This document shows, one piece after another, positions 1 through 8,578 of a DNA stretch of 64,000 nucleotides. The stretch lies in the NCBI RefSeq assembly GCF_001941825.1, contig NZ_CP019037.1:186001-250000 (forward strand). Reading direction: 5' to 3'. This DNA comes from Massilia putida. Lineage in GTDB: Bacteria; Pseudomonadota; Gammaproteobacteria; Burkholderiales; Burkholderiaceae_D. Within the stretch, counting starts at the first letter, position 1. Each line of letters begins with the position of its first letter. The position numbers and the translations under genes were made by a program. A model generated the notes under the pieces. That model ran no database searches. It saw nothing but the letters and a program-made list of their open reading frames with translations, and had not been told where the DNA came from.

Positions 1-2
1 TG

Positions 3-365
3 CTGCGCGAATTCAGCAGGCGCCTGCTGAGCTGTGTGCGCCAGACCGACGTCGTCGCCCGCCTCGGCGGCGATGAATTCCTGATCGTGCTGGAAGACGT
101 CAGCGACAGCGCCATGCTCGGCATCGTGGGCGCCAAGATTGTCGAAGCGATGAAGCCCCCATTCATGTTGTCCAGTGGCGCGCTGCGGGTCAGTTCGAGC
201 ATCGGGTTGGCGTTCGCCGCAGGTGCCCGCATCGTCACGGCCGATCTGCTCGAGTGCGCCGACATCGCGCTCTACCAGGCCAAGCGGGAGGGGCGCGCGA
301 CCTACCGGCTCAAACCTTACGACGGCACAGCCTCGTCCAAGGAGCATGGGCACATCCCGGCGTAA
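3..365 (+). CDS. GGDEF-domain protein (diguanylate cyclase), 3' part
   Basis: The reading frame is open at the left edge, so only the C-terminal part of the catalytic domain is visible. The GGDEF motif lies at nt 66-80, preceded five residues earlier by an RxxD sequence (RQTD), which is the product-inhibition I-site of diguanylate cyclases. Both motifs being intact suggests an active, feedback-inhibited enzyme making cyclic di-GMP from two GTP. The domain ends close to the stop, so any sensor region must be upstream and outside the window. No functional link to the prp genes that follow is visible. The distance and the dedicated prp promoter argue for separate transcription. Confidence 0.85.
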   Translation: MREFSRRLLSCVRQTDVVARLGGDEFLIVLEDVSDSAMLGIVGAKIVEAMKPPFMLSSGALRVSSSIGLAFAAGARIVTADLLECADIALYQAKREGRATYRLKPYDGTASSKEHGHIPA

Positions 366-374
366 ATCGCTGTG

Positions 375-456
375 TGTTTCATGCTGTCGTTTCACGTAGC
401 GCCAGTGTCGCATGTTTCAGTTCGAGTTGCACAGTCTGAAACAAAATATGTTTCAT
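375..456. repeat. Array of five GTTTCA sites upstream of prpB
   Basis: Four direct copies of TGTTTCA or CGTTTCA begin at 375, 388, 413 and 449, and one inverted copy (CTGAAACA) sits at 436-443. Copies three and four form a perfect 8-bp inverted repeat separated by 15 nt. The array lies about 85-165 bp upstream of the sigma-54 promoter, the usual distance for enhancer-binding activator sites. By inference it is the binding region of a PrpR-like activator. No T-run follows, so it is not an obvious terminator for the GGDEF gene. Confidence 0.6.
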
Positions 457-541
457 TCCGTGGGCGCGGGATCGGCACCCATAGCTGGCCAGTATGATTA
501 AGTTACTGAATTAAAGGAAAAAACAGTGAATTATTGAACCT

Positions 542-557
542 TGGCACGGCGTTTGCA
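542..557 (+). promoter_or_regulatory. Sigma-54 (-24/-12) promoter of the prp operon
   Basis: The sequence TGGCACGGCGTTTGCA matches the RpoN consensus TGGCACG-N4-TTGC(A/T) at every defined position. The GG (543-544) and GC (555-556) elements have the required 10-nt spacing. Transcription would start about 12 nt downstream, leaving a short leader before the prpB ATG at 602. In enterobacteria prp operons are known to be sigma-54 dependent and activated by PrpR. No PrpR gene is present in this window. Confidence 0.85.
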
Positions 558-601
558 GTTGAGCAGTGAATTCAACTCTGAAACCGTGCGAAAGGTAAGC
601 A

Positions 602-1507
602 ATGTTCCAATATTCCGCAGGCGCCGCGTTCCGGCAGGCCGTTCAGGAAGAACACCCGTTGCAGGTCATCGGCGCCATCAACGCCAACCACGCGCTGCTG
701 GCCAAGCGGGCCGGCTATCGCGCCATCTATCTGTCCGGCGGCGGTGTCGCGGCCGGGTCGCTGGGCCTGCCGGACCTCGGCATTTCCGGGCTCGAAGACG
801 TGCTGATCGACGTGCGCCGCATCACCGACGTGTGCGACCTGCCGCTGCTCGTCGACATCGACACCGGTTTCGGTTCGTCCGCGTTCAACGTCGCGCGCAC
901 CGTCCGTTCGCTGATCAAGGCCGGCGCGGGCGCCTGCCATATCGAGGACCAGGTCGGCGCCAAGCGCTGCGGCCACCGTCCGGGCAAGGAGATCGTCAGC
1001 CAGGGAGAAATGGTCGACCGCGTGAAGGCCGCCGTCGACGCGCGCACGGACGACAACTTCGTCATCATGGCGCGCACTGACGCGCTGGCCGTCGAGGGTC
1101 TCGATAAAGCCGTCGAGCGCGCGGTCGCGTGCGTGGAGGCGGGCGCCGACATGATCTTCCCGGAAGCTATCACGAGCCTGGAGATGTACGCGCAATTCAA
1201 GAAGGCGGTGAAGGTGCCCATCCTTGCCAACATCACGGAATTCGGTTCGACGCCGCTGTTCACCGTGGACGAGCTGCGCGGCGCCGACGTCGACATCGTG
1301 CTGTACCCGCTGTCCGCGTTCCGCGCGATGAACAAGGCCGCGGAAAACGTCTACGAGGCCATCCGCCGCGACGGCACGCAGAAGAATGTCGTCGACACCA
1401 TGCAGACCCGCGCCGAACTGTACGAGCGCATCGATTACCACCGCTACGAACAGAAGCTCGACGCGCTGTTCGCCCAGAACAAATCTACACAGGAGACCAA
1501 GAAATGA
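602..1507 (+). CDS. prpB: 2-methylisocitrate lyase
   Basis: PrpB cleaves 2-methylisocitrate to pyruvate and succinate, the last step of the 2-methylcitrate cycle for propionyl-CoA disposal. The 301-residue length is typical. The family signature KRCGH is at residues 121-125 with the catalytic Cys at 123, and the metal-binding DIDTG stretch is at 85-89, the same numbering as in the well-studied enzymes. The ATG at 602 is preceded by AAGG. The stop TGA overlaps the prpC start (ATGA), so the two genes are translationally coupled. Expression should follow the sigma-54 promoter at 542. Confidence 0.96.
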   Translation: MFQYSAGAAFRQAVQEEHPLQVIGAINANHALLAKRAGYRAIYLSGGGVAAGSLGLPDLGISGLEDVLIDVRRITDVCDLPLLVDIDTGFGSSAFNVARTVRSLIKAGAGACHIEDQVGAKRCGHRPGKEIVSQGEMVDRVKAAVDARTDDNFVIMARTDALAVEGLDKAVERAVACVEAGADMIFPEAITSLEMYAQFKKAVKVPILANITEFGSTPLFTVDELRGADVDIVLYPLSAFRAMNKAAENVYEAIRRDGTQKNVVDTMQTRAELYERIDYHRYEQKLDALFAQNKSTQETKK

Positions 1508-2661
1508 GTGAAGCACAAGAGGGCGCTACCTTCAAACCGAAGAAATCCGTGGCGCTGTCCGGCGTCGCCGCCGGCAATACCGCGCTGTGCTCGGTGGGCC
1601 GCTCCGGCAACGACCTGCACTACCGCGGCTATGACATCCTGGACGTCGCCGGCAACAGCGAGTTCGAGGAAATCGCCTACCTGCTCGTGCACGGCAAGCT
1701 GCCGAACGAGGCGGAGCTGCGCGGCTACAAGGCCAGGCTGAAATCGCTGCGCGGCCTGCCGCACGCGGTAAAAGCCGCGCTGGAAGCGCTGCCGGCCGGC
1801 GCGCATCCGATGGACGTGATGCGCACGGGTGTGTCGGTGCTGGGCTGCGTGCTGCCGGAAAAAGAGGACCACAACATCGCCGGCGCGCGCGACATCGCCG
1901 ACCGCCTGATGGCGTCGTTCGGCTCGATGCTGCTGTACTGGTACCACTACAGCCACAACGGCAAGCGCATCGATGTCGAAACGGACGACGATTCGATCGG
2001 CGGCCACTTCCTGCACCTGCTGCACGGCACGAAGCCGTCGGAGGAATGGGTGCAAGCGATGCACACGTCGCTGATCCTGTACGCGGAACACGAGTTCAAC
2101 GCGTCGACCTTTACCGGCCGCGTCATCGCCGGCACCGGGTCCGACATCTATTCGGCGATCACGGGCGCGATCGGCGCGCTGCGCGGTCCGAAGCATGGCG
2201 GCGCCAACGAAGCCGCGTTCGAGATCCAGAAGCGCTACGAGAACGCGGACGAGGCGGAAGCGGACATCCGCAGCCGCGTGGCGAACAAGGAAGTCGTCAT
2301 CGGCTTCGGCCACCCGGTCTACACGATCTCCGACCCGCGCAACGAGGTGATCAAGGAAGTGGCGCGCTCGCTGTCCGACAAGGCTGGCTCGACCAAAATG
2401 TTCGACATCGCCGAGCGCCTTGAATCCGTGATGTGGGAAGTCAAGAAGATGTTCCCGAACCTCGACTGGTTCTCGGCCGTCTCGTACCACATGATGGGCG
2501 TGCCGACGGCGATGTTCACGCCGCTGTTCGTCATCTCGCGCACGTCCGGCTGGTCCGCGCACGTCATCGAGCAGCGCATCGACAACAAGATCATCCGCCC
2601 GAGCGCGAATTACGTCGGTCCGGAAGACCTGAAGTTCGTGCCGCTCGCGGAACGGAAGTAA
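1504..2661 (+). CDS. prpC: 2-methylcitrate synthase
   Basis: PrpC condenses propionyl-CoA with oxaloacetate to 2-methylcitrate. It is a 385-residue citrate synthase-fold protein. Active-site His segments KHGGANE and GFGHPVY, and the region around NLDWFSA, are intact. I place the start at the ATG overlapping the prpB stop, with AGGAG at 1491-1495; longer in-frame extensions run inside prpB and have no ribosome site. The adjacent prpB, acnD and prpF decide in favour of methylcitrate synthase over an ordinary citrate synthase. Oxaloacetate demand links it to the pyruvate carboxylase at 57753. Confidence 0.96.
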   Translation: MSEAQEGATFKPKKSVALSGVAAGNTALCSVGRSGNDLHYRGYDILDVAGNSEFEEIAYLLVHGKLPNEAELRGYKARLKSLRGLPHAVKAALEALPAGAHPMDVMRTGVSVLGCVLPEKEDHNIAGARDIADRLMASFGSMLLYWYHYSHNGKRIDVETDDDSIGGHFLHLLHGTKPSEEWVQAMHTSLILYAEHEFNASTFTGRVIAGTGSDIYSAITGAIGALRGPKHGGANEAAFEIQKRYENADEAEADIRSRVANKEVVIGFGHPVYTISDPRNEVIKEVARSLSDKAGSTKMFDIAERLESVMWEVKKMFPNLDWFSAVSYHMMGVPTAMFTPLFVISRTSGWSAHVIEQRIDNKIIRPSANYVGPEDLKFVPLAERK

Positions 2662-2676
2662 GCCCGCGCGAAATGC

Positions 2677-2764
2677 CGTCGCCCCCGCGAAGGCGGGGGC
2701 CCAATTTTGCATGCATCTCGACGGCACACGCAGAACTTGGGTCCCTGCCTCCGCAGGGACGACG
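2677..2764. repeat. Palindromic intergenic repeat, copy 1 (prpC-acnD gap)
   Basis: Two GC-rich hairpins face each other: GCCCCCGC-GAAG-GCGGGGGC (2681-2700) and GTCCCTGC-CTCC-GCAGGGAC (2741-2760). They are bracketed by CCAA and TTGG arms, so the whole unit can also fold on itself. A core, gcatctcgacggc, lies between them. The same arrangement recurs at 5396-5481. The architecture is that of REP/BIME-type extragenic palindromes. It lies within an operon, so it may affect mRNA stability of neighbouring genes rather than end transcription. Confidence 0.85.
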
Positions 2765-2788
2765 TTTGAATTTACAAGGTTCTTCATC

Positions 2789-5389
2789 ATGAACAGCAAT
2801 TACCGCAAACCCCTGCACGGCACCAGCCTCCATTACTTCGATGCGCGCGCCGCCGTCGAGGAGATCCAGCCCGGCGCCTGGGACACCCTGCCGTACACCT
2901 CGCGCGTGCTGGCCGAAAACCTCGTGCGCCGCTGCGAACCGATGGCGCTGGTGCCGTCGCTGAAGCAGATCATCGAGCGCAAGCGCGACCTTGACTTCCC
3001 GTGGTTCCCCGCGCGCGTCGTGTGCCACGACATCCTCGGCCAGACGGCCCTCGTCGACCTGGCCGGCCTGCGCGACGCCATCGCGCTTGAAGGTGGCAAT
3101 CCGGCCCTCGTGAACCCGGTCGTGCCGACGCAGCTCGTCGTCGACCATTCGCTGGCGGTGGAGTGTGGCGGCTTCGATCCGGACGCGTTCGCGAAGAACC
3201 GCGCCATCGAGGACCGCCGCAACGAGGACCGCTTCCACTTCATCGAATGGACGAAACAGGCGTTCGAGAACGTCGACGTGATCCCGCCGGGGAACGGCAT
3301 CCTCCACCAGATCAACCTGGAGCGCATGAGCCCCGTGGTGCAGGTCAAGGATGGCGTGGCATTCCCCGACACGCTCGTCGGCACCGATTCGCACACGCCG
3401 ATGGTCGATGCGCTGGGCGTCATCGCGATCGGCGTCGGCGGGCTGGAAGCGGAAAGCGTCATGCTGGGCCGCGCGTCGTACATGCGCCTGCCGGACATCG
3501 TCGGCGTCGAGCTGACCGGCAAGCCGGGCCCCGGCATCACCGCGACCGACGTCGTGCTGGCGCTGACGGAATTCCTGCGCAAGTCGAAAGTGGTGTCCGC
3601 CTACCTCGAGTTCTACGGCGAGGGCGCCGCGAATCTCACCTTGGGCGACCGCGCGACGATCTCCAACATGGCCCCGGAATACGGTGCGACCGCGGCGATG
3701 TTCGCCATCGACGAACAGACGATCAAATACCTGAAGCTGACGGGCCGCGACGACGAGCTCGTGAAACTGGTCGAGCTGTATGCGAAGGAAACGGGCCTGT
3801 GGGCGGACACGCTGCAGAACGCCCAATATGAACGCGTGCTGCGCTTCGATCTGGCTACCGTCGTGCGCAACATCGCCGGCCCGTCGAACCCGCACAAGCG
3901 CGTGGCGACGACGGAGCTGGCGCAGCACGGCATCACGGGCATCGTCGAGAACGAGCCAGGGAAAATGCCGGACGGCGCCGTGATCATCGCCGCGATCACG
4001 AGCTGCACGAACACGAACAACCCGCGCAACATGGTCGCTGCGGGTCTCCTCGCGCGCAACGCGAACGCGCGCGGGCTCGCGCGCAAGCCGTGGGTGAAGT
4101 CCTCGCTGGCGCCGGGTTCCAAGGCCGTGCCGCTGTACCTGGAAGAAGCGGGCCTGTTGCCGGAACTGGAGCAGCTGGGCTTCGGCGTCGTCGCGTTCGC
4201 GTGCACGACCTGCAACGGCATGTCGGGCGCGCTGGACCCGGCGATCCAGCAGGAGATCGTCGAGCGTGACCTGTACGCGACCGCCGTCCTGTCGGGCAAC
4301 CGCAATTTCGACGGCCGCATCCACCCGTATGCGAAGCAGGCCTTCCTCGCGTCGCCGCCGCTCGTCGTCGCGTATGCGATCGCGGGCACGATCCGCTTCG
4401 ACATCGAGAAGGACGTGCTGGGCCTGGATGCCGACGGCAATCCGGTGCGCCTGGCGGACATCTGGCCGAGCGATGCGGAGATCGATGCCGTCGTCGAGCG
4501 CGCCGTGAAGCCGCAGCAGTTCCGCAAGGTCTACGACATCATGTTCGCGCGCCGCGAAGCCACCGAAGACAAGGTCGCGCCGCTGTACGACTGGCGCCCG
4601 ATGAGCACCTACATCCGCCGTCCGCCGTACTGGGAAGGCGCGCTCGCGGGTGAACGGACTTTGACCGGCATGCGCCCGCTGGCGGTCCTGGGCGACAACA
4701 TCACGACCGATCACCTGTCGCCGTCGAACGCGATCATGATGAATAGCGCCGCGGGCGAATACCTCGCGAAGATGGGCCTGCCTGAGGAAGATTTCAATTC
4801 GTACGCAACGCACCGTGGCGACCACCTGACGGCGCAGCGCGCCACGTTCGCGAACCCGACCCTGAAGAACGAGATGGTGCGCAATCCGGACGGCAGCGTG
4901 CGTGCCGGATCGCTCGCGCGCATCGAGCCGGAAGGCCAAGTCACGCGCATGTGGGAAGCGATCGAGACGTACATGGAGCGCAAGCAGCCGCTGATCGTGA
5001 TCGCCGGTGCCGATTACGGCCAGGGGTCGTCGCGCGACTGGGCCGCGAAGGGTGTGCGGCTGGCGGGCGTGGAAGCCATCGTGGCCGAAGGCTTCGAGCG
5101 CATCCACCGCACGAACCTCGTCGGCATGGGCGTGCTGCCGCTGGAATTCCAGCCGGGGACCACGCGCCTCACGCTGGGCATCGACGGCACGGAGACGCTC
5201 GACGTTGTCGGCGAGCGCACGCCCCGTGCGACGCTGACCCTCGTCATCCATCGCAAGTCCGGTGAGACGGTCGAGGTGCCGGTGATCTGCCGTCTCGACA
5301 CGGCCGAGGAAGTGTCGATCTACGAGGCGGGCGGGGTGCTGCAGCGGTTCGCGCAGGACTTTCTCGCTTCATCCAAAGTGGCAGCATAA
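2789..5389 (+). CDS. acnD: Fe/S-dependent 2-methylcitrate dehydratase AcnD
   Basis: AcnD dehydrates 2-methylcitrate to a methylaconitate isomer and, with PrpF, replaces PrpD in many beta- and gamma-proteobacteria. The protein has 866 residues, the usual size. [4Fe-4S] ligands are visible as Cys406 (in SCTNTNNP) and Cys472/Cys475 (in ACTTCNG). The C-terminal swivel domain carries YGQGSSRDWAAKG from about residue 743. I chose the ATG at 2789, with AAGG at 2776-2779; the frame extends upstream but only through the palindromic repeat. Neighbouring prpF decides for AcnD over the paralogous aconitase AcnA. Confidence 0.95.
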   Translation: MNSNYRKPLHGTSLHYFDARAAVEEIQPGAWDTLPYTSRVLAENLVRRCEPMALVPSLKQIIERKRDLDFPWFPARVVCHDILGQTALVDLAGLRDAIALEGGNPALVNPVVPTQLVVDHSLAVECGGFDPDAFAKNRAIEDRRNEDRFHFIEWTKQAFENVDVIPPGNGILHQINLERMSPVVQVKDGVAFPDTLVGTDSHTPMVDALGVIAIGVGGLEAESVMLGRASYMRLPDIVGVELTGKPGPGITATDVVLALTEFLRKSKVVSAYLEFYGEGAANLTLGDRATISNMAPEYGATAAMFAIDEQTIKYLKLTGRDDELVKLVELYAKETGLWADTLQNAQYERVLRFDLATVVRNIAGPSNPHKRVATTELAQHGITGIVENEPGKMPDGAVIIAAITSCTNTNNPRNMVAAGLLARNANARGLARKPWVKSSLAPGSKAVPLYLEEAGLLPELEQLGFGVVAFACTTCNGMSGALDPAIQQEIVERDLYATAVLSGNRNFDGRIHPYAKQAFLASPPLVVAYAIAGTIRFDIEKDVLGLDADGNPVRLADIWPSDAEIDAVVERAVKPQQFRKVYDIMFARREATEDKVAPLYDWRPMSTYIRRPPYWEGALAGERTLTGMRPLAVLGDNITTDHLSPSNAIMMNSAAGEYLAKMGLPEEDFNSYATHRGDHLTAQRATFANPTLKNEMVRNPDGSVRAGSLARIEPEGQVTRMWEAIETYMERKQPLIVIAGADYGQGSSRDWAAKGVRLAGVEAIVAEGFERIHRTNLVGMGVLPLEFQPGTTRLTLGIDGTETLDVVGERTPRATLTLVIHRKSGETVEVPVICRLDTAEEVSIYEAGGVLQRFAQDFLASSKVAA

Positions 5390-5395
5390 AAAAAA

Positions 5396-5481
5396 CCGTC
5401 GCCCCTGCGCAGGCAGGGGCCCAATTTCTTACGCATCTCGACGGCGCGTGCAAATTGGGTCCCCGCCTGCGCGGGGAAGAC
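5396..5481. repeat. Palindromic intergenic repeat, copy 2 (acnD-prpF gap)
   Basis: Second copy of the element at 2677. The left hairpin GCCCCTGC-GCAG-GCAGGGGC is at 5401-5420 and the right hairpin CCCCGC-CTGC-GCGGGG at 5461-5476. The middle again contains gcatctcgacggc and the CCAA/TTGG arms. Stem sequences differ from copy 1 by compensatory changes that keep pairing, so the fold rather than the exact sequence is conserved. Confidence 0.85.
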
Positions 5482-5499
5482 GGGCTAGGGACAACACAT

Positions 5500-6651
5500 A
5501 TGACTCACGCACCCCAAATCAAAATCCCCGCCGTCTACATGCGCGGCGGCACCAGCAAAGGCGTGTTCTTCCGCCTGCAAGACCTGCCCGAAGCGGCACG
5601 GGTCCCGGGCGAAGCGCGCGACAAATTCCTCCTGCGCGTGATCGGCAGCCCGGACCCGTACGCGAAGCACATCGACGGCATGGGCGGCGCCACGCCCGGC
5701 ACGAGCAAGACCGTCATCGTGTCGAGAAGCGCACGTCCTTGCCACGATGTCGATTGCCTGTTCGGCGAGGTCGACGTCGGCAACTCCTTCGTCGACTGGA
5801 ATGGCGAGTGCGGCAGCCTGTCGGCGGCGGTCGGCGCTTTCGCCATCGGCAGCGGCATCATTCATCGGGAGCGTCTTCGTCGAGGCGGCATCGTGGACGT
5901 GCGCATCTGGCAGGCCAACATCGGCAAGACGATCATTGTTCGCGTCCCTGTCGTGCACGGGCAGGCCCAGGAGACGGACGACTTCCAGCTGGAATTCATC
6001 GACCCGGTCGTAGACGTCAAAGGGACTGGCAGTGCCATGTTCCCGACCGGGAAGCTGTGGGACGAACTGGACGTCCCGGGCATCGGCACGTTGCCCGCGA
6101 CCCTCGTCAACGCCGGCGTCCCGACGATCTTCGTCAACGCGACCGATATTGGTTACACGGGTACGGCACTCCAGGAGACCATCAACGGCGACCCGAAGGC
6201 GCTGGCGATGTTCGAGACGATCCGCGCCCACGGTGCCGTGCGCATGGGCCTGATCGGGCAGGTGGAAGAGGCGGCACGAAGCAGGCACGTTCCAAAGCTC
6301 GCCTTCGTGGCCCCGCCCGCCGATTACGTGTCCACAAGCGGCCGACAAATTGCAGCAGGGGATATCGATCTGGTGGTACGCGTACTCTCGATGGGCAAAT
6401 TGCACGACGCCATGATGGACACGGTGGCGGTGGCAATCGGCAGCGCCGCCGCGATTCACGGCACCGTGGTCGGCCAGGCTGCGGCTGGCGATGACCGCGA
6501 GGTACGCATCGGCCATCCATCCGGCACGTTACGCGTGGGCGGCGACGTGCTCCAGATAGGGGGAGAATGGATCGTGATCAAAACCATGATGCGCCAAAGC
6601 GCGCGCGTGCTGATGGAAGGCCACGTTGGCGTGCCGGACGAAACGGTTTGA
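5500..6651 (+). CDS. prpF: 2-methylaconitate cis-trans isomerase
   Basis: PrpF isomerises the AcnD product so that aconitase can hydrate it to 2-methylisocitrate. This 383-residue protein has the diaminopimelate-epimerase-like fold signatures: MRGGTSKGVFF near the N-terminus, GTSKTVIVS with Lys70, and ECGSLSAAVG with Cys104. These match the conserved Lys and Cys reported as important in PrpF. The ATG at 5500 follows AGGGA at 5486-5490. It is the last prp gene; no prpE (propionyl-CoA synthetase) or prpR is present, so propionyl-CoA probably arises mainly from other catabolism. Confidence 0.94.
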   Translation: MTHAPQIKIPAVYMRGGTSKGVFFRLQDLPEAARVPGEARDKFLLRVIGSPDPYAKHIDGMGGATPGTSKTVIVSRSARPCHDVDCLFGEVDVGNSFVDWNGECGSLSAAVGAFAIGSGIIHRERLRRGGIVDVRIWQANIGKTIIVRVPVVHGQAQETDDFQLEFIDPVVDVKGTGSAMFPTGKLWDELDVPGIGTLPATLVNAGVPTIFVNATDIGYTGTALQETINGDPKALAMFETIRAHGAVRMGLIGQVEEAARSRHVPKLAFVAPPADYVSTSGRQIAAGDIDLVVRVLSMGKLHDAMMDTVAVAIGSAAAIHGTVVGQAAAGDDREVRIGHPSGTLRVGGDVLQIGGEWIVIKTMMRQSARVLMEGHVGVPDETV

Positions 6652-6841
6652 ATCGATCCAGCCATTCCCGTCCTGATGGTGATACCAACGATGTGTCACG
6701 GTTCGGTACTGACAGTGTCGCCGGCAGGCGAACGTTTTGCCGCATGTGCCGGGACGACGCAATACGATGACTTCGCGGAAGGGATATCTGCGGTCCTTCC
6801 GCAAAAGCCTGTGCCCTTCCGTCGACCCTGGAGAGTCTAGC

Positions 6842-7465
6842 ATGGGCAAAGCGGGCAGGACGCCACTGTGCCGGGTGGACGAACGCGACGATGCCTTGCT
6901 CGACGTGGCCAAACATCTGTTTTTCGAACGGGGATTCGCCCAAGTCAGCATCGAGTCGCTTGCGCGTGCTGCGGGCGTGGCCACACGGACGATTTATACG
7001 CAATTCGGTGGCAAACATGGCGTGCTGTGCAAGATCATCGATCGTGAACTCGAGCGCGACATCGCCTGTTCGGCCGAGTTGCGGGACAGGCACCAAGGCG
7101 TCGACATCACCTTGAGCACGATTGCGCTCCACCTGCTTCGCCAAACGCTTTCACCAGTGGCGCGCCGGTTGTACGCCGACGCCATGGCTGCGCGTGACAT
7201 CCCCCTCGCGCAGAAAATCGATCCTGTTCATTGTGGTCCATGGCGACGGCACCTGGAGCACTACTTCGCCACGGCCGTATGGTCGGATCGGTTGTGCCTC
7301 GCATGCGGGCCGGAAGTGATGTCGGATATGTTTTTGGGATGTGTCATGGGCGCCCAGTCGAGAGCACTCAAGTCGGACCCGCCTTCCGTTTTTGACGAGG
7401 CAGAATTGAAGGCAATGGCGGACGGCGTAACGCGGAGGTTCCTGACTTCGGTGGCTACTCTGTAA
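6842..7465 (+). CDS. TetR-family transcriptional regulator
   Basis: A 207-residue protein with an N-terminal TetR helix-turn-helix: the recognition segment VATRTIYTQFGGK lies around residues 45-57 after the VSIESLARAAG helix. The C-terminal ligand domain is unassigned. I chose the ATG at 6842 because GGAGAG stands 6 nt before it; a longer frame reaches back to 6737 without a good ribosome site. It lies 190 bp after prpF, on the same strand and without an obvious terminator between them, and converges on the LysR gene. Its target is unknown. The AT-rich palindrome shared by the acyl-CoA operons is not found beside it, so I do not connect the two. Confidence 0.85.
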   Translation: MGKAGRTPLCRVDERDDALLDVAKHLFFERGFAQVSIESLARAAGVATRTIYTQFGGKHGVLCKIIDRELERDIACSAELRDRHQGVDITLSTIALHLLRQTLSPVARRLYADAMAARDIPLAQKIDPVHCGPWRRHLEHYFATAVWSDRLCLACGPEVMSDMFLGCVMGAQSRALKSDPPSVFDEAELKAMADGVTRRFLTSVATL

Positions 7466-7529
7466 CAGAAACGATCGCCTGGAGGAAAATACTACTGCTG
7501 GAAATGCTGGCCTGGCGATATACCCATAC

Positions 7530-8432
7530 TTATCTGCGCTTGGCGGCAGTGGCGTGAAGGCATCGAATACACGCTGCTGCGGCCGGCGTCAGCAAGTCTT
7601 CGTCCTGATACGCCAGGAATATGTTCATCCCCGGCAATTCCGTGTCGAGTTCGATCGGGCTCATGACCCCTCGCCGAAACAGCTCGTCCAGCGTCGTAAA
7701 TGCCATCTCGCCCCAGGCACTCACGGCATTCAGCCTTTGTGCCAGTTGAAAATACAATGTAACCGACGAGCAATGCAGGACCTGTGTCGGCAACGGCACG
7801 TTGAGCTTGGAGAACAGCGTACGCATGAAACTGAACGCGTCGTCGGGCGCATCCATGACAAGCCATTCCAATCCTCCCAGTTCCTCGATGGTGTGGCGCG
7901 CGCGCGCGCGCGTACCGCCGATTGCCAGCCTGGACGCCGTGCTGTAGAGCTTGACCCATTTCAGGCCCGCTGGCCCGGTTTCGCCGTAATGGCTGACGAT
8001 ACCGAAGTCGAGCATGCCATCGCGCAGTCCGTCGATGATCTGCGACGGCCGCAATTCCAGCAGATGCAGGAGCGTCGACGGGCGCTGTTTGCGAAAAGTG
8101 CCGACCGCTTCCGCCACGATCGCGCCGCCGACCGGCGGCGACAATCCGATCGTTACCCGTCCGCTCTGGTCACCACGCAGGGCATCCACTTCTTCGTAGA
8201 TCTTATCCACTTCCTTCTGGATAGCGCGCGACCGCTTCGCAATCATCGTGCCGTACGAATTGAGGGTCGCTCCCTTGGCAGCGCGGATGAGCAGGGGAAC
8301 GCCAAGCTCGCGTTCGAGTTCGATGATCGACTTGCTGAGCGCCGGCTGGGTGACGTTCATCAACCGTGACGCTTCCTGGATACTGCCGGCCTTGGCGATC
8401 GCCACCAGCGCTTTCAACTGGTTCAACTTCAT
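7530..8432 (-). CDS. LysR-family transcriptional regulator
   Basis: A 300-residue LTTR with the winged HTH at residues 3-60 (LNQLKALVAIAKAGSIQEAS, then LMNVTQPALSKSI) and a substrate-binding-type effector domain behind it. It is divergent from the porin gene, which starts the porin-amidohydrolase-MFS set, so it is the natural candidate regulator of that operon, acting through the palindrome at 8462-8478. The coding sequence holds a 17-nt alternating GC tract (7896-7912) encoding ARAR, a possible slippage site. The effector is unknown; an N-acyl amino acid or its acid moiety is a guess from context. Confidence 0.9.
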   Translation of the reverse strand: MKLNQLKALVAIAKAGSIQEASRLMNVTQPALSKSIIELERELGVPLLIRAAKGATLNSYGTMIAKRSRAIQKEVDKIYEEVDALRGDQSGRVTIGLSPPVGGAIVAEAVGTFRKQRPSTLLHLLELRPSQIIDGLRDGMLDFGIVSHYGETGPAGLKWVKLYSTASRLAIGGTRARARHTIEELGGLEWLVMDAPDDAFSFMRTLFSKLNVPLPTQVLHCSSVTLYFQLAQRLNAVSAWGEMAFTTLDELFRRGVMSPIELDTELPGMNIFLAYQDEDLLTPAAAACIRCLHATAAKRR

Positions 8433-8461
8433 GAGTGCTCCGAACGGGAAACGCCTTTAAA

Positions 8462-8478
8462 TATAACCAAATTTTATA
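8462..8478. promoter_or_regulatory. Candidate LysR operator (T-N11-A palindrome)
   Basis: TATAA-N7-TTATA is a perfect interrupted palindrome containing the LTTR-box pattern T-N11-A (T8464 to A8476). It lies 30-46 bp upstream of the LysR start and about 100 bp upstream of the divergent porin start, a typical LTTR autoregulatory position. A second inverted repeat, TTTTCC-N6-GGAAAA (8490-8507), follows and could be the activation site. Confidence 0.55.
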
Positions 8479-8578
8479 CCAGTGAAAACTTTTCCTTTGT
8501 TGGAAAAATGCAGCTGTCGTTTAATCGTCCTGTCATAAACGATTACGGAAACGACTTAACCAGGACAGGGGGACGGCA

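Noticed and set aside
413..443. TGTTTCAG-N15-CTGAAACA as a terminator for the GGDEF gene
   Set aside because: The stem is AT-rich with a 15-nt loop and no T-run; it is better read as part of the GTTTCA site array.
494..499. An ATGATT half-site upstream of prpB as a member of the palindrome regulon
   Set aside because: The left arm at the required spacing reads GCTGGC and does not match; a single half-site is not evidence.
2677..2764. The hairpins after prpC as an intrinsic terminator
   Set aside because: No T-run follows, the same element recurs after acnD, and the downstream genes belong to the same pathway and strand.
2591..5251. Very long antisense open frame across acnD (similar ones at 57774-61175, 26971-29601 and 17902-19635)
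   Set aside because: Compositions rich in Arg/Asp/His/Val with no domain, no ribosome site, and full overlap with strongly supported genes; typical shadows of GC-rich codon bias.
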